This document shows, piece after piece, positions 11,110-23,780 of a DNA stretch of 64,000 nt. The position numbers were made by a program, and so were the translations under genes. Origin of the DNA: Neurospora intermedia (taxonomy: Eukaryota; Ascomycota; Sordariomycetes; Sordariales; Sordariaceae); assembly GCA_037102815.1 (NCBI GenBank), contig BTPP01000004.1:2232001-2296000 (forward strand), in the 5' to 3' direction. The stretch's first letter is position 1. Every line of letters begins with the position of its first letter. The notes under the pieces were generated by a model that saw only the letters and a program-made list of their open reading frames with translations, did no database searches and was not told where the DNA came from.

Positions 11110-13066
11110 TCACCAAGGCCCCGTCCCCCAAACCTTACACTTCGCTTCCGCATTCTTCCCCCAATTAGCCAACTTACAATCCGCATACTGTTCCTTACAC
11201 TTCAGCACCGCCCCCGCGTACGAGGTCGAATCATCCTTGCCGTACTTTCCTTCCTTGCACCCCTTGGCGTACACATCCACACAATCGTCGTACTGCTCCT
11301 GGCACGCATCCAGACAGGCTGTCGAGAACGACGAGCGAGCGTATGACTTGCACTTGCTCGAGTCCGAGTCCGTGTACAGCTTGAAGGGGTGACCGGACGA
11401 GAAAGAGGAGAGAAGGTCGTTGCAGGTTACCACGGGGAGAGGGATCCCGCCTACGGGGGGTTTGTTGTTTTTGGGAGGGTTGCAGAGGGAGGTGGATGTT
11501 GGGATTGGGCATTTGGTGCCGGTGGCGGTGGTGGTGGTGGTGGTGGTTGTGAACGTGGCCGCTTTGGTGGTGGACGTTGGAACGGAAGTAGAAGATGTCG
11601 GCTTGCCAGTGCTAACAGGGAGACAAGGAACCGTAATCACCGTCGTTGTCGGAACACCAGTTCCGGCAAGGGGGGAGGGCGACGAAGGCGGCTTGTGATT
11701 CCAGAAATCCTTCTTGGAGCAGATGCCCCCCGGCTTGCTTGATCCCTTGCAGTAGGTGCTCAGGGCTGAGCACCACTCGGCAAAACCGAAGCAGTCGAGC
11801 GCCCCCGGCCATCCGGCTTGCTTGAAACAGGCGGATACTTGGAGGAAGCAGTTGGCGTGGCTGGGGAAGCAGGACTGGGGGGAGTCCCAGTCCGGCAAAG
11901 GGGAGGAACACCATTTGCCGCACTTGTACTCGCAGGTGGGCGGGAGGGTGACTGTTTCTTTGCAGATGGAGGAGGAGGTGGTGATGGTGGTGGACGCGGT
12001 TGTTAAGGTAGTGGTAGGGGGTGGCGAAGTGGTAGTGGCTAGGGTGGTGGCTATGGTGGTGGAAGTGATGGAAGTGGTGGAAGTGGTGGTGGCTGAGCTG
12101 AGGGTATAAGAAGTAGTAGTGGAAGAGAGTATGTCAGGAGTCGTCGCCGTCGAGCTGGCTACGTCGGAGGTAGATGGCGAAGAAACAACTGGAGTTGTTG
12201 GTGAGGATGCTGTGACGGAGGAGCTGCTACTACTCTCTGGGGGAGGCGGCACGTAGCCACAAGGTTCGAGTGACTGAAGCTCGTTGGCGACGTAGAGGTT
12301 GAGACGAGCACCTCCGCCGCAAATCTGCGTGGAGTTTCCGTTGCAAGGGATATTGCACTCGCTATCAGGGGCAGGGAAGGTCCCGTTGCCGATGACAACA
12401 CCGCACCAACACTCGCCTAGAGGTGGGTTAGGAAGTCAGCATCCAGTGCTCTCATTCACACGACATCAAGTAAACAAGTTGCTACTTACCGCCAAACTCA
12501 GTCCCGGCAAACGGATACCCCCCATCCCGACAAGCTTGCAAGCACTTCTCCGTCGCCAAGGTAGACCCATCAAGCTGATCCTGGGGATAAGCCAGCGCCC
12601 TTCCGTACTCGGAATCATCAGTCCAGCATCCCAAATGGTCATAATCCGCAACCGTGACCTCATCAACCGGCAAGAAAGTGGGATCCTGGTAGACGGATAT
12701 GATATCAGTGCCTCCACAGACCTGCGAGGAGTTGCCGGTGCAAGGGTAGTTGCATTGCTCCTCGTCAATCTGCTGGCCGTTGACGGTGTTGCCGCAGTAG
12801 CACACGCCGTAGTACTCTAGACCTGCGTAACGAAAGCCGTTACCCTTGCAGACGGAGACGCATTTCTCGATGGTCATGTCCTGCTGGTCGAGCTGGCTGC
12901 GCAGGCTGAGGGCGTGAGGGTTGCCGGTGTCGGCGTAGCAGCCGGAGTAGATGAAAGGTTGGAAGGGGTCAAGACAGGGAGGGAGTTCGATGGTTGTTGC
13001 GCGGACACCAACGTGGACTAGGGCGATGGCTGCTAGCGCTGCAGCTCGGAGGGTGAGCGAAGCCAT
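11110..13066 (-). CDS. Secreted WSC-domain protein with Ser/Thr-rich linkers
   Basis: Two exons: 13066-12490 and 12416-11110, giving about 627 residues. The N-terminus MASLTLRAAALAAIALVHVG is a signal peptide. Two tandem WSC domains follow. WSC1 runs from about residue 38 (YSGCYADTGNPHALSL) to CGGTDIISVYQ, with the typical CVCSVCKGN-like and CYCGNTV cysteine pattern. WSC2 (LGCWTDDSEYGRALAY ... ECWCG ... QICGGGARLNLY) is interrupted by the single intron. WSC modules bind wall glycans or act as carbohydrate-binding extracellular domains. Beyond them is a long Ser/Thr stalk likely to be O-mannosylated, a Cys-rich segment (TCEYKCGKWCSSPLPDW), a second Thr run and a final Cys-rich block (ACLDACQEQYDDCVDVYAKG). 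I see no C-terminal membrane helix or GPI signal, so it looks secreted or wall-associated, unlike the Wsc1 stress sensors. Confidence 0.85.
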
Positions 13067-16000
13067 GGTGTTGACGATTTGAATACCGTGAGAATTACCC
13101 CTTGGGATGGTTGGAGTGCTGCTGTGGGATGAATTTCAGATGCTGAGCAGCAAGAAGCAGGTTGTCTTATATGAGAATCATGGCACTGAAGCGGTCATGG
13201 TGCGAAGAAGTCAATGCGGTATACAATCTGAAATTACTCAGAAGCAGATGGTGTGTTGAGCTCACCGGCGTCCAGTCTGGAATTAACACAACAACGCCAC
13301 ATCACGTTGGACGTCCGGTCACCGAAGCCTTTCGGACCCAAATATGGAAAGAACGGTGATATCCAATTTCTTGTTCTCGGCAAAACTCTACTACATACTT
13401 TTCCTGTCAAGGTACCTACCTGCGCGCTTTGGTGGTATGGGGACTTGGATGATGGAACATTAAACAGCTGAGTACACTGTCACATATATGAAGGTAGCAA
13501 GCTGAATAGAAAAGTCGAAGGGACTGAACCTCACTGTATTTTCAACGTGTAGGAGAGAGTCTTCAACGCCATGGCATTGTAGTAAGACAATGGCTAAGTG
13601 ACTAGGCTGAGGAAACAGGTCCGAGGTTGCTGGAAATGAAGCCTTGTTCCGATATATGTATAATGAAGCCCTCGTGTTGAACTTAGTATAAGCCCATGGC
13701 GTTGACCATCACACTGTCACCTCACAGGGAGCGATGTTTTCTTTTCGTGGATTCTGGCATGTAATCTCAATGTGTAAATCGTTCCCTTTTTTTGCATTCG
13801 GGGCTTAGATGTCATTCATGGTCCTTTCAGGTAACTACTACCTTCCAGCTTCACTTCAGCTGAGAACGGGAGCAGGGGCAGACGGGACGGGACGTGATCT
13901 AATTTGATCCGATCTGATGCTTTTCGGCTCTCTGTTGTAGAGGTAGGGTTACTGAAGACTTGCAAGTTTACATCGAGAGGTCCAGGTCATACCTCTGCAA
14001 CTTCATTGTGATTTTGTACGAAAGGAAAAAGTCATGATATTATTGTAGGGGAGCTGAGGGGGAGGAGCTGCAATAACTGATAATGGTTTTGGATGAACGT
14101 CCTGCCCCTATATCTTGCTGTCATAGGGAACGGGTACCTGCATGCGCTCCATCTACAATACGAAGTTGGTTTGTTTGGTCACTTCAGTTCGATGATGGGT
14201 TGAAGAGGGAAGTTTTGAAGCTCTTATTGGCCCCCCACGAGAAGAATCATCCTCCGTTCGAAGCGATATAGGACAATGACAAGGGTTCGTAGCGCCACAG
14301 AAGCCTTTAATGTATATCCTTTATACCTCTCGCCGTCTCCTTCAATGCCTTCAAGGCTAGAAGATATCAGTCTCACGGCGTTACGCAATTCTTACTTCTC
14401 AACTTTCTTCATTGCCATCTTCAAATTCGCATTCTCATCTATATTTCGGTTTGGATATTGAGTTTCATCTATTATTATAGTCCATGGGCCATGAACGGCT
14501 ACAACATTTAGAAAAAAGCCAATTATATAAATCAATGATGTCCTGACCTCGCCATATTACGGCTTCAAGCTTGGAGACATCTCGATGCCCAATCTACCAT
14601 TACATGTTTACCTCTCTCGAGAACGAGAACTACAGTACGATAATCACGATGGTTTCGAAGTCTGCTTCAGCAGCCTGACAACTACACGTTTTATCCAATC
14701 TGAACATCTGCACCTGTTCGGTGGGGCCAAGGGACCAAGAGCAGACCTCATGAAAATAAGGCTGTGCCCATCATCACCTGCTGGGCTGGAGAATCCTCTC
14801 GTACATAGCTCTATGTGCTCTCGAAGAAGGATGCATCGATCTGGAGTGGGAAAAAGTCCAAGTATCGTGACGAGGCTATATGTTGTTTCGTGGGGTGTAC
14901 TGATCTTGAGACCTACATTAAATAGTATTGCGCCTCTCTTTGTACATACTTCTTTCGGGAAAAAACGAAGAAGAAGCATAAAACCCAACCAAACAATAAG
15001 ACCAGAAATCCCAGCATGTCTCGATGTCAAATGTCAATCTGATAACCCTGTACCTATGCAGTAAAGACCCAAAATAAGTCTGGTGACTCTTTGCTTCATA
15101 ATTACCATGTCCAAAAACCTCATTCTTTCTTCTTTTCTTCTTTTTGTGGTCATTTGTGGCACATGAAGATTCCTTCGAATTTCCACGAAGGTAACCATTT
15201 GTCCCAAAGCAGACAATATACAATCCAAATCCAGATATTGCTTGCCCGAATTTGATCAATCACAAGTTTGGCCCCATAACAGGGCCGTTAACAAGGTAGT
15301 TCGCGCTAGAAAACAAACGTCGGAAAGGTTTTATCAGCCACAACCTCGTGTTGTAGGGTGCCTCACTGCATACGAGGGTGATGACAAACCTCTCAGGGTA
15401 GCTCAGTAAGCGCGAGAAACTCTGAATGGTAACATGGAGTTTCCCACGACACGTGATATATAATATGTATATACACAAATGCCTACCTATCAACATATCC
15501 AGCCATGTCCTATGTCCCAACTTCACCTCCCCGGCTCTCCCTTTCAGTTCTCTCGGTCACCGTCGTAGCAAGCATTGCGAAACGTCAAAGAAACCCCTTG
15601 AGCAATATCAAAAGTGCAATATTGACAACGGCGAGGAGCGACCACGACGGATGATGACGCGACAGCCGGAAAACACGATGGTGGAAGGAGGCTGATGCGA
15701 CAAACTCAGGGGGTGGGTTAGCACGTCAGATAGTGTAGTACCGGGGAGTGTGAAACAGAGCCGATGGAACAGTTTTCCTTGAAATTGGGAAAAGAAAAAC
15801 GAAAAGCTTTGTTGAGGACTTTTGCGTCTTTGTCACCGTGGTGAAAGCAGTGATCGTCGACCGGGGTGTTCCCAAGCGACGGGGTTTTGGGGTCGATCGC
15901 TGCCCCGTCCTCATCTTGATCAGTGGAGCTGCAACGGTGGACGGAGAGTAACTCGTCCTTTAATATTGCAACGTAATTTCGAATTACCCCGAAACCAAAC

Positions 16001-16352
16001 CCTCGGATCTTTGGTCAAATTGTCGCTGAATTACAAAGGTACGCTACAAGACGTTACACGGAACATAAAGAGGTTGATCAAGTACTGTGAAAGCGGTCGC
16101 CGCATGAAGAAGTTGTAAACACCTTTTGGGACTTGTCATGACCATTATTAACCATCAACGTCTGGGAGGACTGGGACCATTTGAGAGAATGAATGATAAA
16201 CGTGAAGAAAAACGCACAACCACTTTTAGTCCAGTCTATACTGCAAGAGGTGCTCCCCATATTACGTGATGCTAATTTACATGAACCTCGTAAAAAAGGG
16301 AGCGCGAACAACCCTTAAACTCCCATGAGAACAAGTGCAAAGAGATAGACTC
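13067..16352. other. Long intergenic region, no gene recognised
   Basis: About 3.3 kb between the WSC gene promoter (-) and the eIF3a 3' end (-). ORFs up to about 160 codons exist (14585-15064 +, overlapped antisense by 15030-14644), but none has a recognisable domain or splice structure. Base composition is normal and not RIP-like. The left part probably holds the WSC promoter and the right part the eIF3a 3' UTR. An unannotated non-coding RNA is possible. Confidence 0.5.
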
Positions 16353-19300
16353 TTAAGCACCCTCACGTCTCCACTTGGGAACGTACTTGCCGGGAGCACC
16401 GCTCGCCTTCAAGGGCTCCGCAGGAGGGACGTCCCTGTCATTCTCAGGACGACCGGATCCAGCTCTCTGAGGGGCGGCAGCCCTAAGAGGAGGAGCGCTC
16501 CTCTCGGGGACGGCCGCAGCATTACCACCTCCGGAGGCGGCCTTGGCAGCCTCTCTCTCACGCCAGCTGGGGCGGTTGCCGGCAAGGGCCAGGCGGGGAG
16601 GAGCAGCAGCTTCTGTCCTCTCCGCAGGGGGGGCAGCGGCACGGGGTCTTTCGGCAACGGGCTCGGCGGCAGCAGGTGCGGGAGCGGCGGTCTCTCCAGA
16701 GGCGGCCTTGGCGGCCTCGCGCTCTCTCCAGCTGGGGCGGTTGCCAGCAAGGGCAATGCGGGGAGGAGCAGCAGCCTCGGTACGCTCCGCAGCCGCGGGG
16801 GGTCTGTAAGCAGAAGGGGTCGCGGCAAGCTTCTCCTTCTCGGCCTTGCGCCTGGCCATGGCCTCCTCCTCGCGCTGTTGCTGGCGAGCAGCAATCTCGC
16901 GCAACTTCTCGCGCTCCTTCTCCTTCTCCTCCTTGAGACGCTGGAGCTCCTCCCGGCGAGCCTCCAGACGCTTCCTCTCTTCCTCCTTCTCCCTGGCGGC
17001 GCGCTCCTCGGCCTCGCGGAGTTGACGCTCACGCTCCTCACGCTCGCGCTTCTCGCGGATCCTCTTCTCGCGGGCCTCCTTGCGGCGGGCGTTGATCTGC
17101 TTCTCCATCTCACGCTCGGCATCACGACGGCGCTTCTCGAACTCATCACGGCGACGCTCGTGCAGGTCAGACCTGAAGGACTCGTAGAAGGGCATGAGGC
17201 GAGTGAGACGGTGCTTGAGCTCAACATCAGCCTTGTGCTTAAGCTCAGCCTCCTTAAGGGTCTGTGCCTTGGTACGCTCGTAGGCAGCGAGATCGCGCTC
17301 GCGCTGCTTGGCGTAGTCTTCGGGGAGCTTCTTAGCCTCCTCCTTTCTGAAGGCACGCTCGAGATGATCAAGACGCTTGCCGGTGATCCGGAGCTTCTCG
17401 GCGACGCTGTTCTTCTCACGCTCGAGTTGCTGGAGCTTGATCATGCGGATCTTGTTGCTGTCAAGGGTCTCAATGTCCTCACCCTGAAGTTCCTCAAGCT
17501 TCATATCCTTGAGCAGGGCTTCAACTTCCTTCCTCTTGATTTGCTCGCGCTCATTGGCAAGACGCTTCGCCTCGCGGAGCTTCTGCTCCTCGGCAAGACG
17601 GGCGGCCTCAGCCTGTTGGAGGGCCTGCTCCTGGAGCAGCTTCTTGCGGGCGTTCTCCTTCTCCTTCTGGGCCTGAGCCTCAGAAGCCTTATCCTTGCGA
17701 GTCTGGATGATCTCCTTGCGAGCAAGGACCTCCTGGTGCTCCTTCTCGGCTCCAGCCTTAGCACGAGCAAGAGCCTCATCACGAGCCTTGATGCGAGCCT
17801 CGTTGAAGCTAGGATCAATGTAGCGGCAGGTGGTGTAAAGAGCCTCAGCGAGGCGAGTAAGCTGAGAGCGCACAATCTGGGAGGGAGTGCTCTGGAGACG
17901 CTGGACAGAGCCAGTCTCGCTCTCGGCAGAGCCGGCAGAGGAACCGGCGTGGACAGCCTTGGCGGAAGAGAAGACATCAGCGTCGAAGCTAAGAACGCCA
18001 GTGGCGTGGTCCATGCGGATGGCGAGATCGCCCTTCTTGTTGCCGTTCATAATGAACTTCTCAATGGTGCCGCGAGTGACCTGGAAAGGCTCGGGGAATT
18101 GAGCCAAGCTCTCAACGAACTCAAGGTCGACAGTCTCATACACCTGCGAAAGCTGCTGGAACAGGCGGGTGAGAATGACCTGCTGAAGAGGAAGGATGTA
18201 CTTCTGCATCTCGGCATCGGCGCCAATCTCCGCAAGAATGGGGGAAATCTTCTGGCAAATGGAAAGAGGATGGAAGTCGACCTCGAGGATGTTGTAAAGA
18301 TCGCGAATCTGGGGCTGGGCGCGGCGGAGGAGCGACTTGGAGAGAGCATCGCGGAAGAGACCAGCACGGGTAGGGGCCTGGGCCATGCCGAGCAGGTGGG
18401 TCAAACGAGAGTTCTTGTTCTTGCGGGCCTCGTCGAAGTCCACCATGGCACCGCGAGAGCGCGAGGTGCTGATGACGGGAATGGAGAGGGCGGAGAGAAT
18501 GACAAAGGTGGCAGCCCTCTGGAGGTCAGCATCGCTGCAAGCCGGGTTATCAGCCTTCTTGCTGTGGCCAGAAGCAATGAGAGCAGCAGACTGGCGCAAA
18601 AGGTTGTAGTAACGAGCCCAAGCAGCAGCGTGGAAGAGGTAGTTCTCGCCGACAAGGAAGATACGGGTGAGCTTCTCGTAGTAGTTGGCCATCATGACGT
18701 TCTTGGCGGGGCGCTTGCTGAGGCTGAGAAGGGTGTGGATATCCTCAACACTGCGGAAAGCCTCCTGCCAGAGCTCGAGCTCGACGGCGACGTTGAGCTG
18801 CTGGAAACGGGTCTCAAGGTGACGCTGAAGAGTATCGGGGTCGTTCAGGTTGATGGCGTGCATCTGGGCCGAGTACTTGGCGGCGGTCTGGACATGGTTG
18901 CGGAGAAGCTCGCAGAGGCGGCGGAACTCGGTCTTGCGGGTGTACTTGAGGCAGAAGTCGAAAGCCTGCATAGCGGTGCTCTGGTAAAGAACCTCGAGGC
19001 GGGCATTGTTCCTGAGAATATCAAGGACAGTGCGGTAAGCCTCCCAAAGGAACTTCAACCAAGGAGTGACGATAGCGCGGTCGGTGCGGTCGCGAGACTG
19101 CTCACCGGAAACGGTAGCGAGCAGGATGGACTCGGGGGTCTCGCTGGCCTCGAGATCGTCGATGTTGGAGGTGGTAGCCTCGATGCTGGACTGGACCTCG
19201 TCGGCCTTGGCCTGGGCAGCAGTGACCTTCTCGGCAGCGAGCTCGATGAACTTCTTGAGAACCAACTCGATGGTGGCAACGTTGGTGTTCTGGGCGATGT

Positions 19301-19743
19301 TCTTGTACTGGTAGAGGGCGTCCTTGGCGAGCTTGCCCTTCTTCTGCTCGACGGAGAGCTCGACGAGTAGGAGCATGACGGGCTCCAGGGAGGCGATGGG
19401 GACATTGCGGGAGCGCTTCGAGGTGATGTGCTCGTGGAGCAGGGTCAGGGCGGCGGGGGCCTGGTTGACCCCGATGAGCTCGTGGGCGCGCTTGAGAACA
19501 TTCTCAGGCTTTTGGTGAGGTGGGGGAGGCTGTTGATGATCAGTAACGGTCACCACGGGTCACAACACACGACGACACTTGGTGGTGAGCGGGACAGGCG
19601 GGGAGCGGGGGTGGAGGGCAGGGTGGGCGGTGATGAGGTAGGTGACGATGGGGTTGGCTTCGTTTCCAGTCAAAGGAGGGGCAGAAGATAATATGAACTC
19701 GAAGCCATAACCATAAGGCTAGGCTATATTCCCAACTCACCAT
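16353..19743 (-). CDS. tif32: Eukaryotic translation initiation factor 3 subunit A (eIF3a/Tif32)
   Basis: Exon 1 is the ATG alone (19743-19741). It is followed by a GTGAGT donor and a 211-bp intron (19740-19530), and exon 2 runs 19529-16353, giving about 1059 residues. eIF3a is the largest scaffold of eIF3, which recruits the 43S preinitiation complex to mRNA. Seen in sequence: [20 protein letters not shown] then an N-terminal TPR/PCI region. The PCI core lies around residues 330-510, followed by a very long charged coiled coil, with [20 protein letters not shown] typical of its second half. The Ala/Pro/Arg-rich tail has a duplicated [20 protein letters not shown] / [20 protein letters not shown] unit. 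Exon 2 has no in-frame ATG near its start, and the only upstream initiator in that frame is GTG, so the ATG-intron model is required. The opposite strand carries a 1,011-codon open frame that is a codon-bias shadow. Confidence 0.96.
16440..16800 (-). repeat. Duplicated [13 protein letters not shown] unit in the eIF3a C-terminus
   Basis: Within the eIF3a tail the segment [23 protein letters not shown] followed by AAKAASG occurs twice, separated by about 45 residues of Ala/Pro-rich sequence. The DNA copies are near-identical and look like a recent internal duplication. Such repeated C-terminal blocks are common in eIF3a. Confidence 0.75.
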
Positions 19744-22286
19744 GATGGGCAACTCCTCGGCACTTGGCTAATCTGGAGGAGATATGGATAAAGTGGTGAT
19801 AGGGGACGCGGCGCGCAAAGCAGCACGTAGAAATGCTGGAGACTTTGGCTGAGGCTGCGCTGTCCAGGACGATTTTTTCGCCTCGTGGAGAAGTTCAGTT
19901 CGTTGCTAGCCAAAAAAAGCCCTGGCCAAGGCTAGAGGCTCGATTTTGCTGAGGAGCACTTTGTGGGCTGGGATGATGCGGGACAGTCACGTGATGCAGC
20001 TTATCAACTGAGCACGTCGCTGCGACAACAACAACTCAGAGGCGTGAAGTGCAAGTTGTTGTGCGATGTTTGGTCACTTCTGTAGCAATTTGGGATTGAC
20101 TGAGATGCAATGGTTTCTTGGATCTCAACCGTGATCAGTTGTGAGGCTTTCCTGCACAATGGTAAAAAGGTTGGATTGTCGCAAAGGGCAAGTGGGATGT
20201 TCTGCCATCTTGGCGTTTGGTGCTGTCCAGTGAGCCAGTGTACAATACACTAGAAAGGAGCTCCATGGTGGGTGTGTGTGCACAGCGGCTTTTGTTCTTT
20301 GTTTGTGCCCGAGTTCCCAGCCCGCTGGCAACGGGCGTTCTTCTCTGCCGGGCCACGGACCCCCGCCTTGGCCGATGACGGACCGTCGGCAGTCTTGCCA
20401 AGCTTTCTCACGGCTGTCATCGACGAAATTGCACTTTGAGGCTTAGTTGGAACTTGGAACAGAATCGTGGTGAACTTCGGCCGAACATTGAGAAGCTAAT
20501 CCCCAGTAGGAACATATATTTTGTAAAAGGCATATGATATTGCCGATTGAACTCCTAGAGTGGCTGCAAGCTCTCCTCCTGTAGCTGAATGCACACCAGC
20601 AACTGCATAAGACTTCAAGGTCTATAATTACATACATACCATGATACATGCAGAAACAGGAGGCTCTCCTCTGTACCCTCGTCGTCCCACCCAGAGCGTT
20701 CAAGCTCGCGTCCATCCATCATCGGTCGGAGCAAGTGGGCACCCACCCAATGGCGCCATTCCCAATCCCGTCCGGAGATGCCTGCTGAGCCGGGGTGGTT
20801 CCGCTAGACCATCAAAGGGGGGACGATAAAGTGGGGGCGGAACCCGTCGTGTTCTGACTGCCCTGCATTTGCCATTTCCATGCTGCAGCTTTCATGCACA
20901 GCAGCACCGACAGATCCAAAAAAGGTCCCGTCGGTTGGTCGGACTAAGTCCTGTCCCTGCCTATCCGGCGGCGGTGGCAGCAGTCCATCTTCAACGGCCT
21001 CCATCGTCCTTTTCTTTTCCTAGATCTTGCCCTCCAGTCCCGCTTCCAGAAGCTTGCAACAATGTCAATCACAATGGCACGGATGGGGCAGGACAATAGG
21101 GAGGCCGGCACCTCATCCTGAATGCGGAGCTCGTGGTGATACTTGCTATCTTGCCCTGATACTAACTCGTCTGCACCGATTCCGTCTACGGTCGTAGTTA
21201 GTGTCGAGTTAATCTAACCAAACCTTGCTAAGCGACCCCCTGGTCCGTCTCATTTGCACTTGGCCCTTTTTTTCCTCGTCGCCCTGGGTTGCTTTGGCTG
21301 CCCAGAAGAGGAGTGCAGCACCGAAGCGACCAGCATTGCAGCAGTGCAAGTGCAGGTAAAAGCGCAGCACTGCAGCAGGCCAAGCAGGGGGAGACTGGGG
21401 CGTCCATGTCTGCTGGGGAATTGCACGGACTGCACCCGCCTACCGAACCGTTCCCTGCTGCGCTGCGACTGGTTCTACAGCCTGCGCACTGACCACCGTC
21501 GCGGTCCGGGGCCCGCCAGTGGCACTGAAGGAATGAAGGAACTTCCATATGGGCGCCCCTTCTCTTCCCAAGACTTGCTATTAGGAATCGTCAATCGTGT
21601 GTCGGTCCTAAGCATTCCTGGCATCGTTGTCCGCAATTCCTCCCTCTCTTCAATCCTCGGGACCGTCAATGATCCATTTGCGCCTTCTCCGACCCTTCGC
21701 TTAACCCAACTATCGACTGTCTTCGACATCACCTTTCTCCCAGTTGCGTGCCAGGAGGTTGCCCTTTACCAAGAGTATCCGGTATGTATTCGCGATTTCT
21801 AATCGTTCCCTCTGCTTGCCGCAATTTTTCCAATTGCTCCATCGCGGCCGTCGCCCTTCATTTTCACGTTTGGCACCTCCGTCCGTCCCATTCGTGGCCG
21901 CCTAATCGCCAGCCGTCAGTAGCAAGGACAGAGGACCGCCCGGGGAGAAGCCCGAACTTCAACTCTTTTTCCATCTTGCCCACCCCCCCGACACGAGCAA
22001 GCATCAGCGCGACCCCGACGATCGACTGGAGTGAATGAATGGCGATTGACGACGACATCTGAACAACACGGCTGACACGACATGTCTATACAGCTTAATT
22101 TCTATCGTTAAATACCCACAGCACCACCGACCCCGAATTCTACTTGCGACCCTTCCTCACCACCAAGCCTGTCCGAACTAGTTGTCGGCTTTTGTTGCAG
22201 CACCATTGTCGCCCACGTCCCCGACGACACTCCAACACTCCTTTAATCCCTACCCTGGAGTCGAGGCTTCGATAATATCAGCCAAA
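19744..22286. other. Divergent upstream region of eIF3a and gng-1
   Basis: About 2.5 kb between two divergently transcribed genes. Small ORFs occur on both strands, the longest 182 codons at 21254-21802 (+), but none has a recognisable domain. The last 300 bases before gng-1 are C/T-rich, like a Neurospora leader. I interpret the whole as promoters and 5' UTRs. Confidence 0.55.
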
Positions 22287-22663
22287 ATGCCTCAGTACGC
22301 CTCTCGCGATGTCGGCGACCCGTCGCAAATCAAGAAGAACAAGCAAAGCATGGCCGATCTAAAACTCCGTCGATTGACCGAACTCAATAACCGACTACGT
22401 GAGGACTTGGAAAGGGAGAGGATTCCGGTTAGCCAGGCAGCCAAGAGGTGAGAACTGACATTCGTTGTTGCTCGAGTCGTTCGGCAACATGTGCCGGTCG
22501 CGGTTCAATGAGGCTGACAGTCGTTTCTTTTTCTCTATATAGCATAATCACCTACTGCAACAGCACACGAGACTACATGGTACCAAGTGTTTGGGGGCCG
22601 GTGCCCAAGTCTGAAGACCCGTATTTGCCACAACAGAGCAGCGGGTGCTGCGTCGTCATGTAA
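22287..22663 (+). CDS. gng-1: Heterotrimeric G-protein gamma subunit
   Basis: Two exons: 22287-22447 and 22543-22663, giving about 93 residues. The protein pairs with the G-beta subunit at the plasma membrane and takes part in pheromone, mating and growth signalling. Seen in sequence: MPQYASRDVGDPSQIKKNKQ, then a coiled-coil GGL helix MADLKLRRLTELNNRLREDL. Across the splice comes SIITYCNSTRDYMVPSVWGP and the C-terminal SSGCCVVM. The last four residues form a CAAX prenylation box, preceded by a palmitoylatable Cys. The intron is 95 bp with GTGAGA donor and TAG acceptor, and it splits an AGC serine codon. The size and CCVVM end match the fungal STE18/GNG-1 family. Confidence 0.96.
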
Positions 22664-23780
22664 ATTGCCAATTGCGAAAAGCTACGACATCAATGCGGCG
22701 ACAAAAGGGGAGGACATTCGAGTCACTCTGTTTAGCACGGGCGATCAGTTCAGCGTTTCGAAACAGCGATTCCTACGAAAGTCTTTTGGAGGGGCGGACA
22801 CCGTCGTTTGCAAGCGGGATTGGATCCGGACGGAGTTGGTTTGGAAGGCCGAGAACGTTATCGGAGATTATGAGCGATCAGATGTCCACCATCGGGAGGG
22901 AAAGAGGTCGACATTTTTGCGGTTCGTCCTTGTCGCCGCCGTTATCACGATACGTCAAACCGGGGAGAAAGGTTTTGAGGAGTGAAGACACGACGGCTGG
23001 CCTGACCATAATGCTTATTCAAATACCCCCCATCCGTTACTTCGGATCTACGGCAGGCAGGCTCGGCAGACTCTTCAGCATGTAATACCTTTTTATTTTT
23101 CTATATTTTCTTTCCTTTTTTTCGCTTCTTATTCCCCGGTTGTACTCTTTTATACTCGGCCTTCTCGATTCCCTTTTTTGTCTTTTACATGTGTATATCC
23201 TGCTTCATGAAGCGCTTTTCGCGCGGCTTCCTCTTCTGGGTCTGGAAAGGAAGGGGCTTACGACATGACAAGTGAGGCAAATGAAATGCACTAGACCATC
23301 GATTTTACTCAAACTGATGATATTTGAATGAATGCATCAAAATTGCTCCAGTTTCCACATCAACGGAATTTGATATCCTATGTGATGGATTGCTGCAGTA
23401 GGGTCGAGAGATAGACATTGAAAAATGTCTCTATCAGTGCACTTGACGGTTGGCAAATCCTCACAAGATAGTAATCCATTTGGGGATCTCGCTCGGGTTG
23501 TTGATGAACTCATGTTTAGTTCGTAGGCGTGATGACGCACAGGCGATTCGGGGTGCGGAACCCATCCGATGGAGCTGAGTACAGCTCCAGGATTTGGCCG
23601 TTTCTTGTGTGGACTCTTCCTCCAAATCACATAAACTCCCACTTACACGCCACCACCTAAAACCAACCAGAGTGAGAAAAACACGCAAAGTCCATGACAA
23701 TCGAGAGGCCTCCATCTACGCAAATATATATATTTATATCACTTTCAGTTTCGATATAGCATTGCCCGGTACACCCAAGG
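22664..23780. other. Intergenic region, no gene recognised
   Basis: About 1.1 kb holding the 3' flank of gng-1 and the upstream region of the SelW-like gene. Several overlapping frames directly after gng-1 (to about 23085) lack a domain or plausible start and probably lie in the 3' UTR. A T-rich stretch is at 23090-23180. Confidence 0.5.

Noticed and set aside
14585-15064. 159-codon plus-strand ORF in the WSC-eIF3a gap
   Set aside because: No recognisable domain, and an antisense frame of 128 codons overlaps it. Chance ORF length for GC-balanced DNA.
16335-19370. 1,011-codon open frame on the plus strand opposite eIF3a
   Set aside because: It mirrors the eIF3a coding strand: Leu-rich repetitive sequence produced by reading Glu/Lys/Arg-rich coiled-coil codons backwards. 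It has no independent domain, and the minus-strand protein is a clear eIF3a.
21254-21802. 182-codon plus-strand ORF upstream of gng-1
   Set aside because: No domain or plausible gene structure. It lies where a leader or promoter is expected.
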